A stretch of 64,000 nucleotides of DNA from Nocardioides aromaticivorans (GTDB taxonomy: Bacteria > Actinomycetota > Actinomycetes > Propionibacteriales > Nocardioidaceae): assembly GCF_013408525.1 (NCBI RefSeq), contig NZ_JACBZM010000001.1:310001-374000 (forward strand), written 5' to 3'. Below are positions 31,518 through 40,181 of this stretch, one piece after another. The position numbers were made by a program, and so were the translations under genes. The notes beneath the pieces were generated by a model. It was not told the origin of the DNA. It saw only the letters and a list, made by a program, of their open reading frames with translations, and ran no database searches. The first letter of the stretch is position 1. Each line of letters starts with the position of its first letter.

Positions 31518-32455
31518 TGGCACACGAACGCGATGACATCGACGGCCTCGACGGCCCCGACGACCTGGCCCTGCAGCGGTTGCTCACCGACGCCGTGGCC
31601 GACGTCGAGCCGCACGACCGGCTCGGCGAGATCCGGCGTCGGACCGCCCCCGCACCGCGGCGGACCCGCCAGCGGTGGACGCTCGCCGTCCTCGGCGCCG
31701 GGGTGGCCACCGCGTCCGTGGTCGGCGCGGTCGCGCTGGCCGGCAACCTCGGGCTGCCCGGCGGCGACGACCAGAGCGCCGCCGGATCGCAGCCCGCACT
31801 CGTCGGCACCTACTTCGTCGGCGAGACCACGGACGGGACGTGGCTCTACCGGGAGTTCCAGGTGGTGGACGCCGGGCCGGCCACCGACCGCGCGCTCGCG
31901 GCCCTGCGACGGCTCGAGGTCGATGCGGGCCCGGAGGACCCCGACTACACCACCCTGTGGCCCGACGGCTCCTTCACCAGCGTCGCGGTCGTCGACGACG
32001 GCATCCGCGTCGAGCTCGGGAGCCGGATCCGTGCCGTCCCGGCCGGGCTCGCCCTCCAGCAGGCGGTGCAGACGGTGCAGGGCGTGCTGCAGCAGACCAC
32101 GCCCGTGACCTTCGCGACGCCCGACGGCCCGCTCGCCGGTGCGACGTCGGTGCGGCGGGACGGCTCCGTCGTCGCACCGGTCAACATCAGCGACCCCGTC
32201 GAGGGGCTCGAGACCAGCGGCACCCTGGTGGTCCGCGGCCGCGCATCCGCCGCCCGGACCGGCCCGAAGCGGGTCGCGTGGGAGCTCCGCGACGCCACCG
32301 ACGAGGTCGTCCGGGCCGGCGACGTCGACGTCACCGAGGCCGCCTGGACGATGACCCTCGACCTCAGTGACCTCGCGCCCGGGCGCTATGTCATCGCCGC
32401 CTTCGGCGCCGATGTGGCCACCGCGACCGACACGCGGACCTTCGTCGTCCACTGA
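31517..32455 (+). CDS. Membrane-anchored GerMN/Gmad2 protein, candidate anti-sigma factor
   Basis: A 312-residue protein. A cytoplasmic segment of about 55 residues ending in a basic patch (RRRTAPAPRRTRQRW) is followed by one membrane helix (LAVLGAGVATASVVGAVAL). The extracellular part has a GerMN-like domain (VGTYFVGETTDGTWLYREFQ to VQTVQGVLQQ) and a Gmad2-like domain (APVNISDPVEGLETSGTLVVRG). The topology and coupling to the ECF gene fit an anti-sigma factor, but no zinc-binding HxxxCxxC motif is present. A paralogous lipoprotein follows directly. GerMN and Gmad2 domains were first named from spore-germination proteins; no sporulation is implied. Confidence 0.75.
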   Translation: MAHERDDIDGLDGPDDLALQRLLTDAVADVEPHDRLGEIRRRTAPAPRRTRQRWTLAVLGAGVATASVVGAVALAGNLGLPGGDDQSAAGSQPALVGTYFVGETTDGTWLYREFQVVDAGPATDRALAALRRLEVDAGPEDPDYTTLWPDGSFTSVAVVDDGIRVELGSRIRAVPAGLALQQAVQTVQGVLQQTTPVTFATPDGPLAGATSVRRDGSVVAPVNISDPVEGLETSGTLVVRGRASAARTGPKRVAWELRDATDEVVRAGDVDVTEAAWTMTLDLSDLAPGRYVIAAFGADVATATDTRTFVVH

Positions 32456-32486
32456 CGCATCCACCACGCACGGAAGGATCGACTCC

Positions 32487-33419
32487 ATGAGCACCCCCCT
32501 TCGTCGTACCGCCACCGCCGTGGTGGCCGCGACGCTCAGCCTCGGGCTCCTCGCCGCGTGCGGCGACGACGACCCCGCCCCCACCGCCGGTGACCCGACG
32601 ACCGCGACCAGTGACGCGTCGGACCCGACCGATGGCAGCGACGGCAGCGACGCCACCGACACCCCGTCGGGCAGCGCGACCGCGACCGACTCCCCCGCCC
32701 CGAAGGTGATCCCGGTCTACTACGTGGGCGACACCCCGGGCGGCGACCGGCTGTTCCGCGAGTTCACCCAGTCCGCAGGGGTCGACCCGCTCGTGGCGGC
32801 CGCGGCGGCGGTCACTGCCGGCGACCCGGTCGACCCCGACTACCGGACCTCGTGGCCCAGTGGTCGCTTCGCCTCGGTCGAGGAGGCCGGCGGCGCGATC
32901 GTGGTCGAGGTCGAGGACGAGGACTGGCTCGGACGCGGCGACCTCGACCGGGCCCAGGCCCGGCTGGCCGTCCAGCAGCTCGTCTACACCCTGCAGGGCG
33001 CGGTCGGCGACCGCCTCCCCGTCAAGGTCGAGTACGACGGAAAGCCCGCCCCGACCCTGCTCGGCGTCCCCGTCGGAGCCGGCCTGAAGGCCGCCCCGCA
33101 GCTCGACGTGCTGGCGCTCGTCAACATCACCGAGCCCGCCGAGGGGACGGTCGTCAGCGGCACGATCACCGCGACCGGCCGGGCCAGCTCGTTCGAGGCG
33201 ACGGTCCCGTGGTCGATCGAGGACAGCACCGGCAAGGAGGTCCTCGAGGGCTTCGCCACGGCCGAGGGCTGGACCGACAAGCTCTACCCCTGGGAGACGC
33301 AGATCGACCTGAGCGACCTCGCCCCCGGCGCGTACACCCTCATCGCGCGGACCGACGACCCCTCCAACGGAGAGGGCGGCGGACCGACCGAGGACACGAA
33401 GCGGATCACGATCGAGTGA
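32487..33419 (+). CDS. GerMN/Gmad2 lipoprotein
   Basis: A 310-residue lipoprotein: signal LSLGLLAAC with the lipidated cysteine near residue 24, and GGAAGGA upstream of the ATG at 32487. A linker rich in D, T and S (residues 28-72) leads to a GerMN-like domain (VIPVYYVGDTPGGDRLFREFTQ to QLVYTLQGAVGDRLPV). A clear Gmad2 domain follows (ALVNITEPAEGTVVSGTITATG, then DLSDLAPGAYTLIART). It is the surface-lipidated paralogue of the preceding membrane-anchored protein. I infer that both bind a cell-wall or extracellular ligand, with the anchored copy reporting to the sigma factor. Confidence 0.8.
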   Translation: MSTPLRRTATAVVAATLSLGLLAACGDDDPAPTAGDPTTATSDASDPTDGSDGSDATDTPSGSATATDSPAPKVIPVYYVGDTPGGDRLFREFTQSAGVDPLVAAAAAVTAGDPVDPDYRTSWPSGRFASVEEAGGAIVVEVEDEDWLGRGDLDRAQARLAVQQLVYTLQGAVGDRLPVKVEYDGKPAPTLLGVPVGAGLKAAPQLDVLALVNITEPAEGTVVSGTITATGRASSFEATVPWSIEDSTGKEVLEGFATAEGWTDKLYPWETQIDLSDLAPGAYTLIARTDDPSNGEGGGPTEDTKRITIE

Positions 33420-34468
33420 GGCTCACCAAGCGTCGCCTCAACCGCACCCTGCTGCTGCGCCAGCACCTGCTCGCGCGCGTCGACCGGACCCCTGCCGAGA
33501 TGGTCGAGCACCTGGTCGGGCTGCAGGCGCAGGAGTCGATGCCGCCGTACCTCTCGCTCGCGGCGCGGCTCACCGACCTCGACCCACTCGAGGTGAGCCG
33601 GGCGCTCGAGTCGCGGGAGCTGGCGCGGGTGCTCAGCCTGCGCGACACCGTCCACCTGCACCTGCCCGCCGACGCCCTCACGCTGCCGGTGTGGGCGGCG
33701 CCCGTGCGCGACCGCGAGCTGCGGATGAGCCAGTCCATCGGCGAGGCGCGCGAGGTCGACCGCGAGGCGTTCGCCACCGCCGTCCGCACCGTGCTGGCCG
33801 ACGGGCCGCTGCCCCAGCGGGCGATGTCGGCAGCGCTCGCGGAGCACTTCCCGTCGTACACGGCGAGCCAGCTGGGCCAGGTCGCCCGGGTCGCCGAGGT
33901 GCTGGTGCAGCTGCCGCCCCGCGGCTGCTGGAAGCCGACGACGTCGACGGCCGTCGCCTACGACTTCGCCGACCGCTGGCTCGGCGCGCCACTGGCCGAG
34001 CCGGACGTGCCCGAGGTCGTCCGCCGCTACCTGCGCGCCTTCGGACCGGCCACCGCGGCCGACGTCACCACCTGGTCGGGCATCACCCGGCTGGTGCCCG
34101 TGCTCAAGGCGATGGACGACCTGGTCCGGCACGAGGACGAGGACGGCAAGGTCCTCTACGACGTCGAGGGCGCCCCGATCGCCGACGAGGACGCGCCCGC
34201 CCCGGTGCGCCTGCTCGGCACCTACGACAACGTCTGGCTCTCCCACGCCGGCCGCGACCGGGTCACCGCCCCCGAGCGGCGCAACACCTGGATGGGTGTC
34301 AACGGCGCCCAGTCCAACGCGCTCTTCGCCGACGGCTGGCTGGAGGGGCTGTGGCGGGTCGAGGACGGCACGGTCGTGCTCGGGGAGATCCTGCGGCCGC
34401 TCAGCAAGGCGGAGAAGGCGGAGCTGGACGAGGAGGTCGGGCGGGTCGAGGCACTGCTCGCATCGTGA
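33416..34468 (+). CDS. Winged-helix DNA-binding protein, AlkZ/YcaQ-like (HTH_42)
   Basis: A 350-residue protein of the HTH_42 superfamily, which includes the DNA glycosylases AlkZ and YcaQ that unhook interstrand crosslinks. The N-terminal LVGLQAQESMPPYLSLAARL carries the Q-x-Q version of the catalytic motif. RVLSLRDTVHLHLPAD is typical, and the C-terminal half has YLRAFGPATAADVTTWSG and a final LGEILRPLS. The GTG start overlaps the lipoprotein stop (GTGA). A repair role is inferred from the family; activity of Q-x-Q members is variable. Confidence 0.8.
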   Translation: MRLTKRRLNRTLLLRQHLLARVDRTPAEMVEHLVGLQAQESMPPYLSLAARLTDLDPLEVSRALESRELARVLSLRDTVHLHLPADALTLPVWAAPVRDRELRMSQSIGEAREVDREAFATAVRTVLADGPLPQRAMSAALAEHFPSYTASQLGQVARVAEVLVQLPPRGCWKPTTSTAVAYDFADRWLGAPLAEPDVPEVVRRYLRAFGPATAADVTTWSGITRLVPVLKAMDDLVRHEDEDGKVLYDVEGAPIADEDAPAPVRLLGTYDNVWLSHAGRDRVTAPERRNTWMGVNGAQSNALFADGWLEGLWRVEDGTVVLGEILRPLSKAEKAELDEEVGRVEALLAS

Positions 34469-34475
34469 GAAAGTC

Positions 34476-34501
34476 GTTGCGGTTTGGGACCAATCCGCAA
34501 C
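34476..34501. repeat. 26-base near-perfect palindrome between convergent genes
   Basis: GTTGCGG (34476-34482) and CCGCAAC (34495-34501) flank an inner TTGG-GA-CCAA stem, with a single T-T mismatch. It lies between the convergent AlkZ-like gene and rsmE and may terminate both transcripts. It is one of three long palindromes at gene junctions in this window. The remaining bases up to 34547 show nothing else. Confidence 0.6.
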
Positions 34502-34547
34502 ATCTCGACCCCGCGAGCTGTCGTTCCCGCCCAATCGGCGACGCCGC

Positions 34548-35291
34548 TCAACCGCCCCAGCGGGACGTCCGCGACAGCAGCGCCGACACCGCGGCGACGC
34601 CCGCGGTCGACGTGCGGAGCACCTCCGGGCCGAGCCGGCAGGCGACCGCGCCCGCCTCGACGAACCGGCCCACCTCGTCGTCGGTGAGCCCGCCCTCCGG
34701 GCCGACCACGACCAGCAGGTCGCCGTCGGGTGGCAGCGCGAGCGCGCCCAGCGGCTCGGTGGCGTCCTCGTGGAGCACGACCGCCACGTCGACCTCGCCG
34801 ACCAGCGCCACGACGTCGTCGGTGGACGCCAGCGGCACGACCTCGGGGTGCCAGGCGCGGCGGGCCTGCTTGGCGGCCTCGCGGGCGGTGGCCTGCCACT
34901 TGGCGAGCGACTTCGCGGCCCGCTCGCCCTTCCAGACGGCCACGCTGCGCGACGCCGCCCAGGGCACGATCCGCGCGACGCCGACCTCGGTCAGCACCTC
35001 GACGGCCAGCTCGCCGCGCTCGCCCTTGGGGAGCGCCTGCACCACGGTGACCCGCGGGCGGGGTTCGGGCAGGTCCTCGACCGCCCGGGCGACCACGGTG
35101 AACGACCGCTTGGTGGTCTCGCTGACCTCGCCGGTCACCAGCCGGCCGACCCCGTCGGTGAGCAGCAGGGCCTCGCCCACCCGCAGGCGTCGTACGACGA
35201 CGGCGTGGTGGGCCTCGTCGCCCTCGACGGTCACGGCGTCACCGGCGGCGACGCCGTCGAGCGACGGGACGAGGTGCTGCGGGAGGGTCAT
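34548..35291 (-). CDS. rsmE: 16S rRNA m3U1498 methyltransferase RsmE
   Basis: A 247-residue SPOUT methyltransferase that N3-methylates U1498 of 16S rRNA. An N-terminal PUA-like domain (about 15-70; EGDEAHHAVVVRRLRVGE) is followed by the SPOUT domain with VTVVQALPKGERGELAVEVLTEVG. The C-terminal trefoil-knot residues VVVGPEGGLTDDEV and LGPEVLRTSTA bind SAM. Length is normal. It follows dnaJ by 11 bases on the same strand, the actinobacterial order hrcA-dnaJ-rsmE. Confidence 0.95.
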   Translation of the reverse strand: MTLPQHLVPSLDGVAAGDAVTVEGDEAHHAVVVRRLRVGEALLLTDGVGRLVTGEVSETTKRSFTVVARAVEDLPEPRPRVTVVQALPKGERGELAVEVLTEVGVARIVPWAASRSVAVWKGERAAKSLAKWQATAREAAKQARRAWHPEVVPLASTDDVVALVGEVDVAVVLHEDATEPLGALALPPDGDLLVVVGPEGGLTDDEVGRFVEAGAVACRLGPEVLRTSTAGVAAVSALLSRTSRWGG

Positions 35292-35302
35292 GCCCGGCCG
35301 GC

Positions 35303-36472
35303 TCAGTGCGCGGTGAAGGCGTCGCGGAGGCGGCCGAAGACGGACTTGTGGGCCGGACGCACGTCGCCGGTCGGCTGCTCCTCGCCGCGGATCGCCGCCA
35401 GCTCGCGGAGCAGCTCCTCCTGGCGCGGGTCGAGCCTCGTCGGGGTCTCGACGGCGATCGCGACGATCAGGTCGCCCCGTCCGCCGCGGAGGCCGGGGAC
35501 GCCCTTGCCGCGCAGCACGACCTCGTGGCCGGACTGGGTGCCGGCGGGGATCGGCAGCTCGAACGCGGTCTCCAGGCCGGCGTCCTCCGCGTCGGGGAGG
35601 TCGGCCTCGAGGGTCGGCATCTGGATCGTCGTACCGAGCGCACCTGCGGTCATCGGCACCGAGACGGTGCAGTGCAGGTCGTTGCCGTGGCGCGAGAAGG
35701 TCGGGTGCGGGGCGACCTGGATCTCGACGTAGAGGTCACCGGCGGGGCCGCCGCCGGGGCCGACCTCGCCCTGCTCGCTGAGCTGGACGCGGGTGCCGGT
35801 GTCGACGCCGGCGGGGATCTTGACGGTGAGGGTACGACGCGAGCGGACCCGGCCGTCGCCGGCGCACTCGCGGCAGGGGTCCGGAATGACCGAGCCGTAG
35901 CCGCGGCAGGCGGCGCAGGGGCGCAGCGTGCGGATCTCGCCGAGGAAGGAGCGCTGCACGTGGGCGACCTCGCCCGCACCGCGGCACGTCTCGCACGGCA
36001 CCGGGTGGCTGCCGGGCGCTGCGCCCTCGCCGCCACACGTCGAGCAGCGCACGGCCGTGTCGACCTTGAGCTCGCGGGAGACGCCGAAGGCGGCCTCGGC
36101 GAGGTCGACCTCGATCCGGATCAGGGCGTCCTGGCCGCGCCGGACCCGCGGGCGCGGACCCCGGCCACCACCGCCGGCTCCGGCCCCGGAGCCACCGAAG
36201 AAGGCGTCCATGATGTCGGTGAACGAGAAGCCGGCGCCCTGCCCGCCGAAGCCGCCGCCGAACGGGTCGCCGCCACGGTCGTACGACGCCCGCTTCTGCG
36301 GGTCGGAGAGCACCTCGTAGGCAGCGGTGACCTGCTTGAACCGCTCCTGGCTCTCCTCGTCGGGGTTGACGTCGGGGTGGAGCTGCCGGGCCAGCTTGCG
36401 GTAGGCCTTCTTGATGGTGTCGGCGTCCGCGTCGCGGGCGACACCGAGCAGCTCGTAGAGGTCCTGGCTCAC
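35303..36472 (-). CDS. dnaJ: Chaperone DnaJ (HrcA-linked copy)
   Basis: A 389-residue type I DnaJ cochaperone. The J domain (1-70) has HPD at 32-34, a G/F-rich linker with [13 protein letters not shown] follows, and the zinc region has four repeats ([32 protein letters not shown]) around residues 140-210. The C-terminal substrate domains complete it. It stimulates DnaK ATPase and binds unfolded clients. Located 29 bases after hrcA, it corresponds to the DnaJ2 of mycobacteria and should be under CIRCE/HrcA heat-shock control. Confidence 0.95.
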   Translation of the reverse strand: MSQDLYELLGVARDADADTIKKAYRKLARQLHPDVNPDEESQERFKQVTAAYEVLSDPQKRASYDRGGDPFGGGFGGQGAGFSFTDIMDAFFGGSGAGAGGGGRGPRPRVRRGQDALIRIEVDLAEAAFGVSRELKVDTAVRCSTCGGEGAAPGSHPVPCETCRGAGEVAHVQRSFLGEIRTLRPCAACRGYGSVIPDPCRECAGDGRVRSRRTLTVKIPAGVDTGTRVQLSEQGEVGPGGGPAGDLYVEIQVAPHPTFSRHGNDLHCTVSVPMTAGALGTTIQMPTLEADLPDAEDAGLETAFELPIPAGTQSGHEVVLRGKGVPGLRGGRGDLIVAIAVETPTRLDPRQEELLRELAAIRGEEQPTGDVRPAHKSVFGRLRDAFTAH

Positions 36473-36501
36473 TTCTTCTCCATCACGCGGCTGAGCGGCG
36501 C

Positions 36502-37515
36502 TCAGCTCTCGTCGAGGATGCGCGACACGTAGCGCGCCACCGCGCGCACTGCCGCCATCGTTCCTGGGTAGTCCATGCGGGTCGGGCCGACGATGCCCAG
36601 CGACGCGAGCGCGTCGTCGGGTCCGTAGCCCGTCGCGATCACGCTGGTCGACGCGAGCTCCTCGTAGGGACCCTCCGCGCCGATCCTGACGGTCAGGGCG
36701 CCACCGGTCGTGGCCTCCCCGAGCAGCTTCAGCAGGACGACCTGCTCCTCGAGGGCCTCCAGCAACGGCCGGATCGAGGTGTCGAAGCTGTCGCCGAAGC
36801 GGGCGAGGTTGGCCGTTCCGCCCACCACGATCCGCTCGTCGGAGCGGTGGTCGCTCATGGCCTCCACCAACGCGTCGACCACCGCGCGGGTGGCCGCGTC
36901 GGCGTCCGGCGCCTGGACGAGCGCGCCGAGCGCGGTGGCGGCGTCGCCGATGACCTCACCGGTAGCGGCGAGGTTGACCCGCGAGCGCAGCGCGGCGAGC
37001 TGGTCGTCGCCGAGCTCGGACTCGAGCTCGACGTGGCGCTGCTCGACGCGACCGGTGCTGAGGATCAGCACCAGCAGCAGCCGGGTCGGGGTGAGGGCGA
37101 CGATCTCCACGTGGCGCACCGTCGAGCGCGACAGGGTGGGGTACTGCACCACCGCGACCTGGCGGGTCAGCTGCGCGAGCAGCCGGACCGAGCGGTGCAC
37201 CACGTCGTCGAGGTCGACGGCGCCGTCGAGGAAGCTCGCGATGGCGCGTCGTTCGGCGGTCGTGGTCGGCTTGACGGTCGAGAGGCGGTCGACGAAGAGC
37301 CGGTAGCCCTTGTCGGTCGGCACCCGGCCGGCGCTCGTGTGCGGCTGGGCGAGGTAGCCCTCGTCCTCCAGGGCGGCCATGTCGTTGCGGATCGTCGCGG
37401 GCGACACGTTGAGGCTGTGCCGCTCGACCAGCGCCTTGGAGCCGACCGGCTCCTCGGTCGCGACGTAGTCCTCGACGATGGCGCGCAGCACCGCGAGCCT
37501 GCGCTCCTCCTGCAT
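36502..37515 (-). CDS. hrcA: Heat-inducible transcription repressor HrcA
   Basis: A 337-residue repressor of class I heat-shock genes. The winged-helix region lies at residues 1-75 ([23 protein letters not shown], then [19 protein letters not shown]), and the GAF-like dimer domain follows. The ATG at 37515 is preceded by a strong AGGAGG, which decides against a longer open frame reaching 37656. A CIRCE element lies 75 bases upstream, so the gene represses itself and the downstream dnaJ. Its folding by GroEL sets activity in the known systems. Confidence 0.95.
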   Translation of the reverse strand: MQEERRLAVLRAIVEDYVATEEPVGSKALVERHSLNVSPATIRNDMAALEDEGYLAQPHTSAGRVPTDKGYRLFVDRLSTVKPTTTAERRAIASFLDGAVDLDDVVHRSVRLLAQLTRQVAVVQYPTLSRSTVRHVEIVALTPTRLLLVLILSTGRVEQRHVELESELGDDQLAALRSRVNLAATGEVIGDAATALGALVQAPDADAATRAVVDALVEAMSDHRSDERIVVGGTANLARFGDSFDTSIRPLLEALEEQVVLLKLLGEATTGGALTVRIGAEGPYEELASTSVIATGYGPDDALASLGIVGPTRMDYPGTMAAVRAVARYVSRILDES

Positions 37516-37550
37516 GCCCACCTCCTGCTCACGCACCGCTTGACCGACTC

Positions 37551-37576
37551 GAACCGGCTCGAACCGGCTCGAACCG
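37551..37576. repeat. Short tandem repeat in the hrcA leader
   Basis: GAACCGGCTC occurs twice in tandem (37551 and 37561), followed by GAACCG (37571). It sits between the hrcA ribosome-binding site and the CIRCE element, probably in the transcribed leader. It may be slippage-derived. Translated within the longer open frame it gives SSRFEPV-type repeats, but I consider it untranslated. Confidence 0.5.
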
Positions 37577-37589
37577 ACGCCGGTGGACC

Positions 37590-37616
37590 TTGGCACTCCA
37601 CCCGCTGGAGTGCCAA
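37590..37616. promoter_or_regulatory. CIRCE operator (HrcA binding site)
   Basis: TTGGCACTC, nine bases, then GAGTGCCAA: a perfect 9-9-9 inverted repeat. It matches the CIRCE consensus TTAGCACTC-N9-GAGTGCTAA in all but one symmetric position per arm. It lies 75 bases before hrcA on its 5' side, fitting HrcA autoregulation of hrcA-dnaJ. Confidence 0.9.
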
Positions 37617-37682
37617 TGCTACCCGCGCCCCCCCGGATCCGCGGGACCGGCGACACGGCCTTCCCACCGTCGCGCAGAGCAG

Positions 37683-37701
37683 GTAGGTTAGGCTCACCTA
37701 A
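37683..37701. promoter_or_regulatory. Iron box (IdeR/DtxR-type) before the DUF2470 gene
   Basis: GTAGGTTAGGCTCACCTAA agrees with the DtxR/IdeR consensus TTAGGTTAGGCTAACCTAA at 17 of 19 positions. It lies 29 bases before the ATG at 37731, where a repressor would cover the promoter. It suggests that the downstream gene is induced when iron is low. Confidence 0.8.
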
Positions 37702-37730
37702 TCAGGCCGAACCGATCCCAAGGAGCCGGC

Positions 37731-38471
37731 ATGTCCCTCGACCCCGGTCTCGACGCCGGTCGCACCGACGTCCACCGCCTGGCCGCCGCGGCCCGCAGCA
37801 TCCTCGCCTGCCCGGCCGACGTCCACCTCGTGGTCGACGGCGTCGACGACGTCACCGCCGGCCTCGAGGACGCCCACCTGGAGATGCAGGACCACGGCGG
37901 TCGCCCGCTCTTCGCCTGCCCCGCCGACGCCGCGCTCGCGATCGCCGCCACTGACGGCCGGGGCGCCCTGCTGACCTTGCACAGCGGCCTGGGCCGGCCG
38001 GGCTCGCCGGACCGCGACGCGACGCTCACCCTCTCCGGGCGGCTCGAGGCGACCGGGCTCGAGGACTGCGAGTGCTGCACCGAGGTGCGGATGCGGGTCC
38101 TGCTCCGTCCCGACTTCGCCCTGCTCTCCCGCGAGGGCCACGGCCGCGAGGACGCCCGGATCCGGGTCCCGCTCACCGCCTTCAGCTCCCCGGTCCACGA
38201 CCTCAACCGCGGCTTCCTGCAGCGCTCGGTCGAGCACGCCAACCAGTGCCACCAGGACGAGCTGCGCCGGGCCGTCGCGACCCGCACCGGCACCCGCCTC
38301 GGCGACGTCGTCGGCGTCCACCTGGCCGGGCTGCGTCCCGACGGCGTGGTCCTCCAGTGGGTCGACCCGACCGGGTCCCACGAGAGCACCCTGTCCTTCC
38401 CCCGCGCGGCACGCACCGCGCCCGACCTCGGCGAGCTGCTGCGCGAGGAGCTGCACGCCGGGCTCTGCTGA
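37731..38471 (+). CDS. DUF2470 (HugZ-like) protein, predicted iron-regulated
   Basis: A 246-residue protein. The N-terminal half (about 15-150) resembles the split-barrel FMN/heme-binding fold of HugZ-type proteins, with CECCTEVRMRVLLRPDFALLSREG carrying a CxCC cluster. The C-terminal 85 residues form the DUF2470 domain (SVEHANQCHQDELRRAV to GVHLAGLRPDGVVLQWVD), which in heme-utilisation proteins contributes to heme binding and breakdown. The iron box in front supports a role in heme or iron use. The SD AAGGAG precedes the ATG. Heme degradation is inferred; a heme-storage or sensing role is equally possible. Confidence 0.75.
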   Translation: MSLDPGLDAGRTDVHRLAAAARSILACPADVHLVVDGVDDVTAGLEDAHLEMQDHGGRPLFACPADAALAIAATDGRGALLTLHSGLGRPGSPDRDATLTLSGRLEATGLEDCECCTEVRMRVLLRPDFALLSREGHGREDARIRVPLTAFSSPVHDLNRGFLQRSVEHANQCHQDELRRAVATRTGTRLGDVVGVHLAGLRPDGVVLQWVDPTGSHESTLSFPRAARTAPDLGELLREELHAGLC

Positions 38472-38528
38472 CTCGTCGGTCGAGGAGGCTGCGCAGCAGC
38501 CGTCACGAGACCCCCGTAGCCTGACCGC

Positions 38529-39308
38529 GTGCCGTTCATCGAGGTCGCGGACCGGGTCTGGGTCCGCCGTGTCCCGTCGTACGACGTCAACCTGACCGTC
38601 GTCGGCGGCGAGCGCGGCCTCGTGGTGGTCGACACGCTCGCCACCGCCGCCGAGGCGCGGGCCGCGATCGTCGGCATCGGCGACCTGCAGGCGGGCCCGG
38701 TGGTCGCCGTGGTGAACACCCACGACCACTTCGACCACGTGCTCGGCAACGCCGCCTTCCGCGAGAAGTACGACGCCGCGCTCCCCATCCACGCGACGGA
38801 GGCCGCTGCGGACGCGACCGACCCCGCCGCCCCGCCCGCCGACCGGACCTTCTCCAGCGCGGCCGTGATCGACCTCGGCGACCGCCAGCTCGAGCTCGTC
38901 CACCCCGGCCGCGGCCACACCGCGGGCGACCTGGTGGTCCGCGTCCCCGACGCCGACGTGCTGCTCGTCGGCGACCTCGTCGAGGAGTCCGCTCCCCCGG
39001 CGCTGGGCAGTGACTCGTGGCCGATGGAGTGGCCGCAGACCTTGGACCTCGTGCTCGGGCTGGCCACGCCGGACACGGTCGTCGTGCCCGGCCACGGCGC
39101 CGTGGTGGACCGCCGCTTCGTCGAGCAGCAGTGCGACGAGCTGCGCGCCGTCGCGGAGACGATTCGCGAGCTGGCCGGTCGCGGCGTACCGGAGGCCGAG
39201 GCGTACGCCGCAGCGGACTGGCCGTTCCCGGAGGACGCCCTGCACCACGCGATTCCCCGTGGGTACGCGCAATTGCCCCGGGCGCGCCGCCAGCTCCCGC
39301 TGATCTGA
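38529..39308 (+). CDS. Metallo-beta-lactamase-fold hydrolase
   Basis: A 259-residue MBL-fold protein starting at GTG. Metal ligands are visible in NTHDHFDHVLGN (about residues 64-75), HPGRGHTAGDLVV, VLLVGDLVEE and VVPGHGAVV, the full set for a dinuclear site. It resembles glyoxalase II-like hydrolases or quorum-quenching lactonases, without features that decide between them. It lies 57 bases after the DUF2470 gene and 20 bases before the DUF3097 gene, so cotranscription with either is possible. Confidence 0.85.
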   Translation: MPFIEVADRVWVRRVPSYDVNLTVVGGERGLVVVDTLATAAEARAAIVGIGDLQAGPVVAVVNTHDHFDHVLGNAAFREKYDAALPIHATEAAADATDPAAPPADRTFSSAAVIDLGDRQLELVHPGRGHTAGDLVVRVPDADVLLVGDLVEESAPPALGSDSWPMEWPQTLDLVLGLATPDTVVVPGHGAVVDRRFVEQQCDELRAVAETIRELAGRGVPEAEAYAAADWPFPEDALHHAIPRGYAQLPRARRQLPLI

Positions 39309-39328
39309 CCCACCTAAGGTGGTCCGTC

Positions 39329-40177
39329 GTGGATCGCTACGGGACCGACGTGCTGGCAGGAGACTGGAAGGTCCCGAAGCGGGGCCGCGCGGTGGAGACA
39401 CCGGCCGACCACGGCCTGGTCGTCGAGGAGGTCACCACGGACTGGTGCGGCGAGATCGTCGCCGTCGACCGCGACCTGCACACCGTCACCCTCGAGGACC
39501 GGCGCGGCAAGCGGCGTACCTTCCCCCTCGGAACGGGCTTCCTGCTCGAGGGCAAGCCGGTCATCCTGACCCCGCCGGTCACGAAGGCGGCGCCGGCGAG
39601 GCCGACCCGCACCGCCAGCGGCTCGATCGCCGTGCACGACGCCAAGGCGCGGGTCGCCCGCGCCAGCCGGATCTTCGTCGAGGGCCGCCACGACGCCGAG
39701 CTGGTCGAGAAGGTCTGGGGTGACGACCTGCGGATCGAGGGCGTGGTCGTGGAGTACCTCGGCGGCGTCGACGACCTCGCCGACCACCTGCGCGACTTCA
39801 AGCCGGGGCCCAACCGCCGCGTCGGCGTCCTCGTGGACCACCTCGTCGCGGGCTCCAAGGAGAGCCGGATCGCGCAGGGCATCATGAAGTCGCCGGTCGG
39901 CAAGGACGTGCTGATCGTCGGCCACCCGTTCATCGACATCTGGCAGGCCGTGAAGCCCGACCGGCTCGGCTTCAAGGAGTGGCCGAAGGTGCCCAAGGGC
40001 ATCGACTGGAAGAAGGGCACCTGCCAGCAGCTCGGCTGGCCGCACCGCGACCAGGCCGACATCGCCCGGGCGTGGAAGCACGTCCTCGGCGGAGTACGCG
40101 GCTTCCAGGACCTCGACCCGCAGCTGCTCGGGCGGGTCGAGGAGCTGATCGACTTCGTGACCGCGCCGGGGTCCTGA
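39329..40177 (+). CDS. DUF3097 family protein
   Basis: A 282-residue protein starting at GTG. This family is confined to Actinobacteria and usually adjoins hemW (hemN). The N-terminal GDWKVPKRGRAVETPADHGLVVEEV and the EIVAVDRDLHTVTLEDRRGKRRTFPLG barrel are conserved. The middle part RIFVEGRHDAELVEKVWGDDLRIEGVVVEYLGG is TOPRIM-like, with a conserved E and D residues, and is followed by VGVLVDHLVAGSKE. A nucleic-acid function is inferred from this likeness only. It converges with the next operon four bases away. Confidence 0.85.
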   Translation: MDRYGTDVLAGDWKVPKRGRAVETPADHGLVVEEVTTDWCGEIVAVDRDLHTVTLEDRRGKRRTFPLGTGFLLEGKPVILTPPVTKAAPARPTRTASGSIAVHDAKARVARASRIFVEGRHDAELVEKVWGDDLRIEGVVVEYLGGVDDLADHLRDFKPGPNRRVGVLVDHLVAGSKESRIAQGIMKSPVGKDVLIVGHPFIDIWQAVKPDRLGFKEWPKVPKGIDWKKGTCQQLGWPHRDQADIARAWKHVLGGVRGFQDLDPQLLGRVEELIDFVTAPGS

Positions 40178-40181
40178 GGGC

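Noticed and set aside
37551..37576. CRISPR-like repeats in the hrcA leader
   Set aside because: Ten-base units without spacers and no cas genes; a simple tandem repeat.
36502..37656. Longer hrcA start reaching 37656
   Set aside because: It would translate the CIRCE element and the short repeats; the ATG at 37515 has a strong ribosome-binding site.
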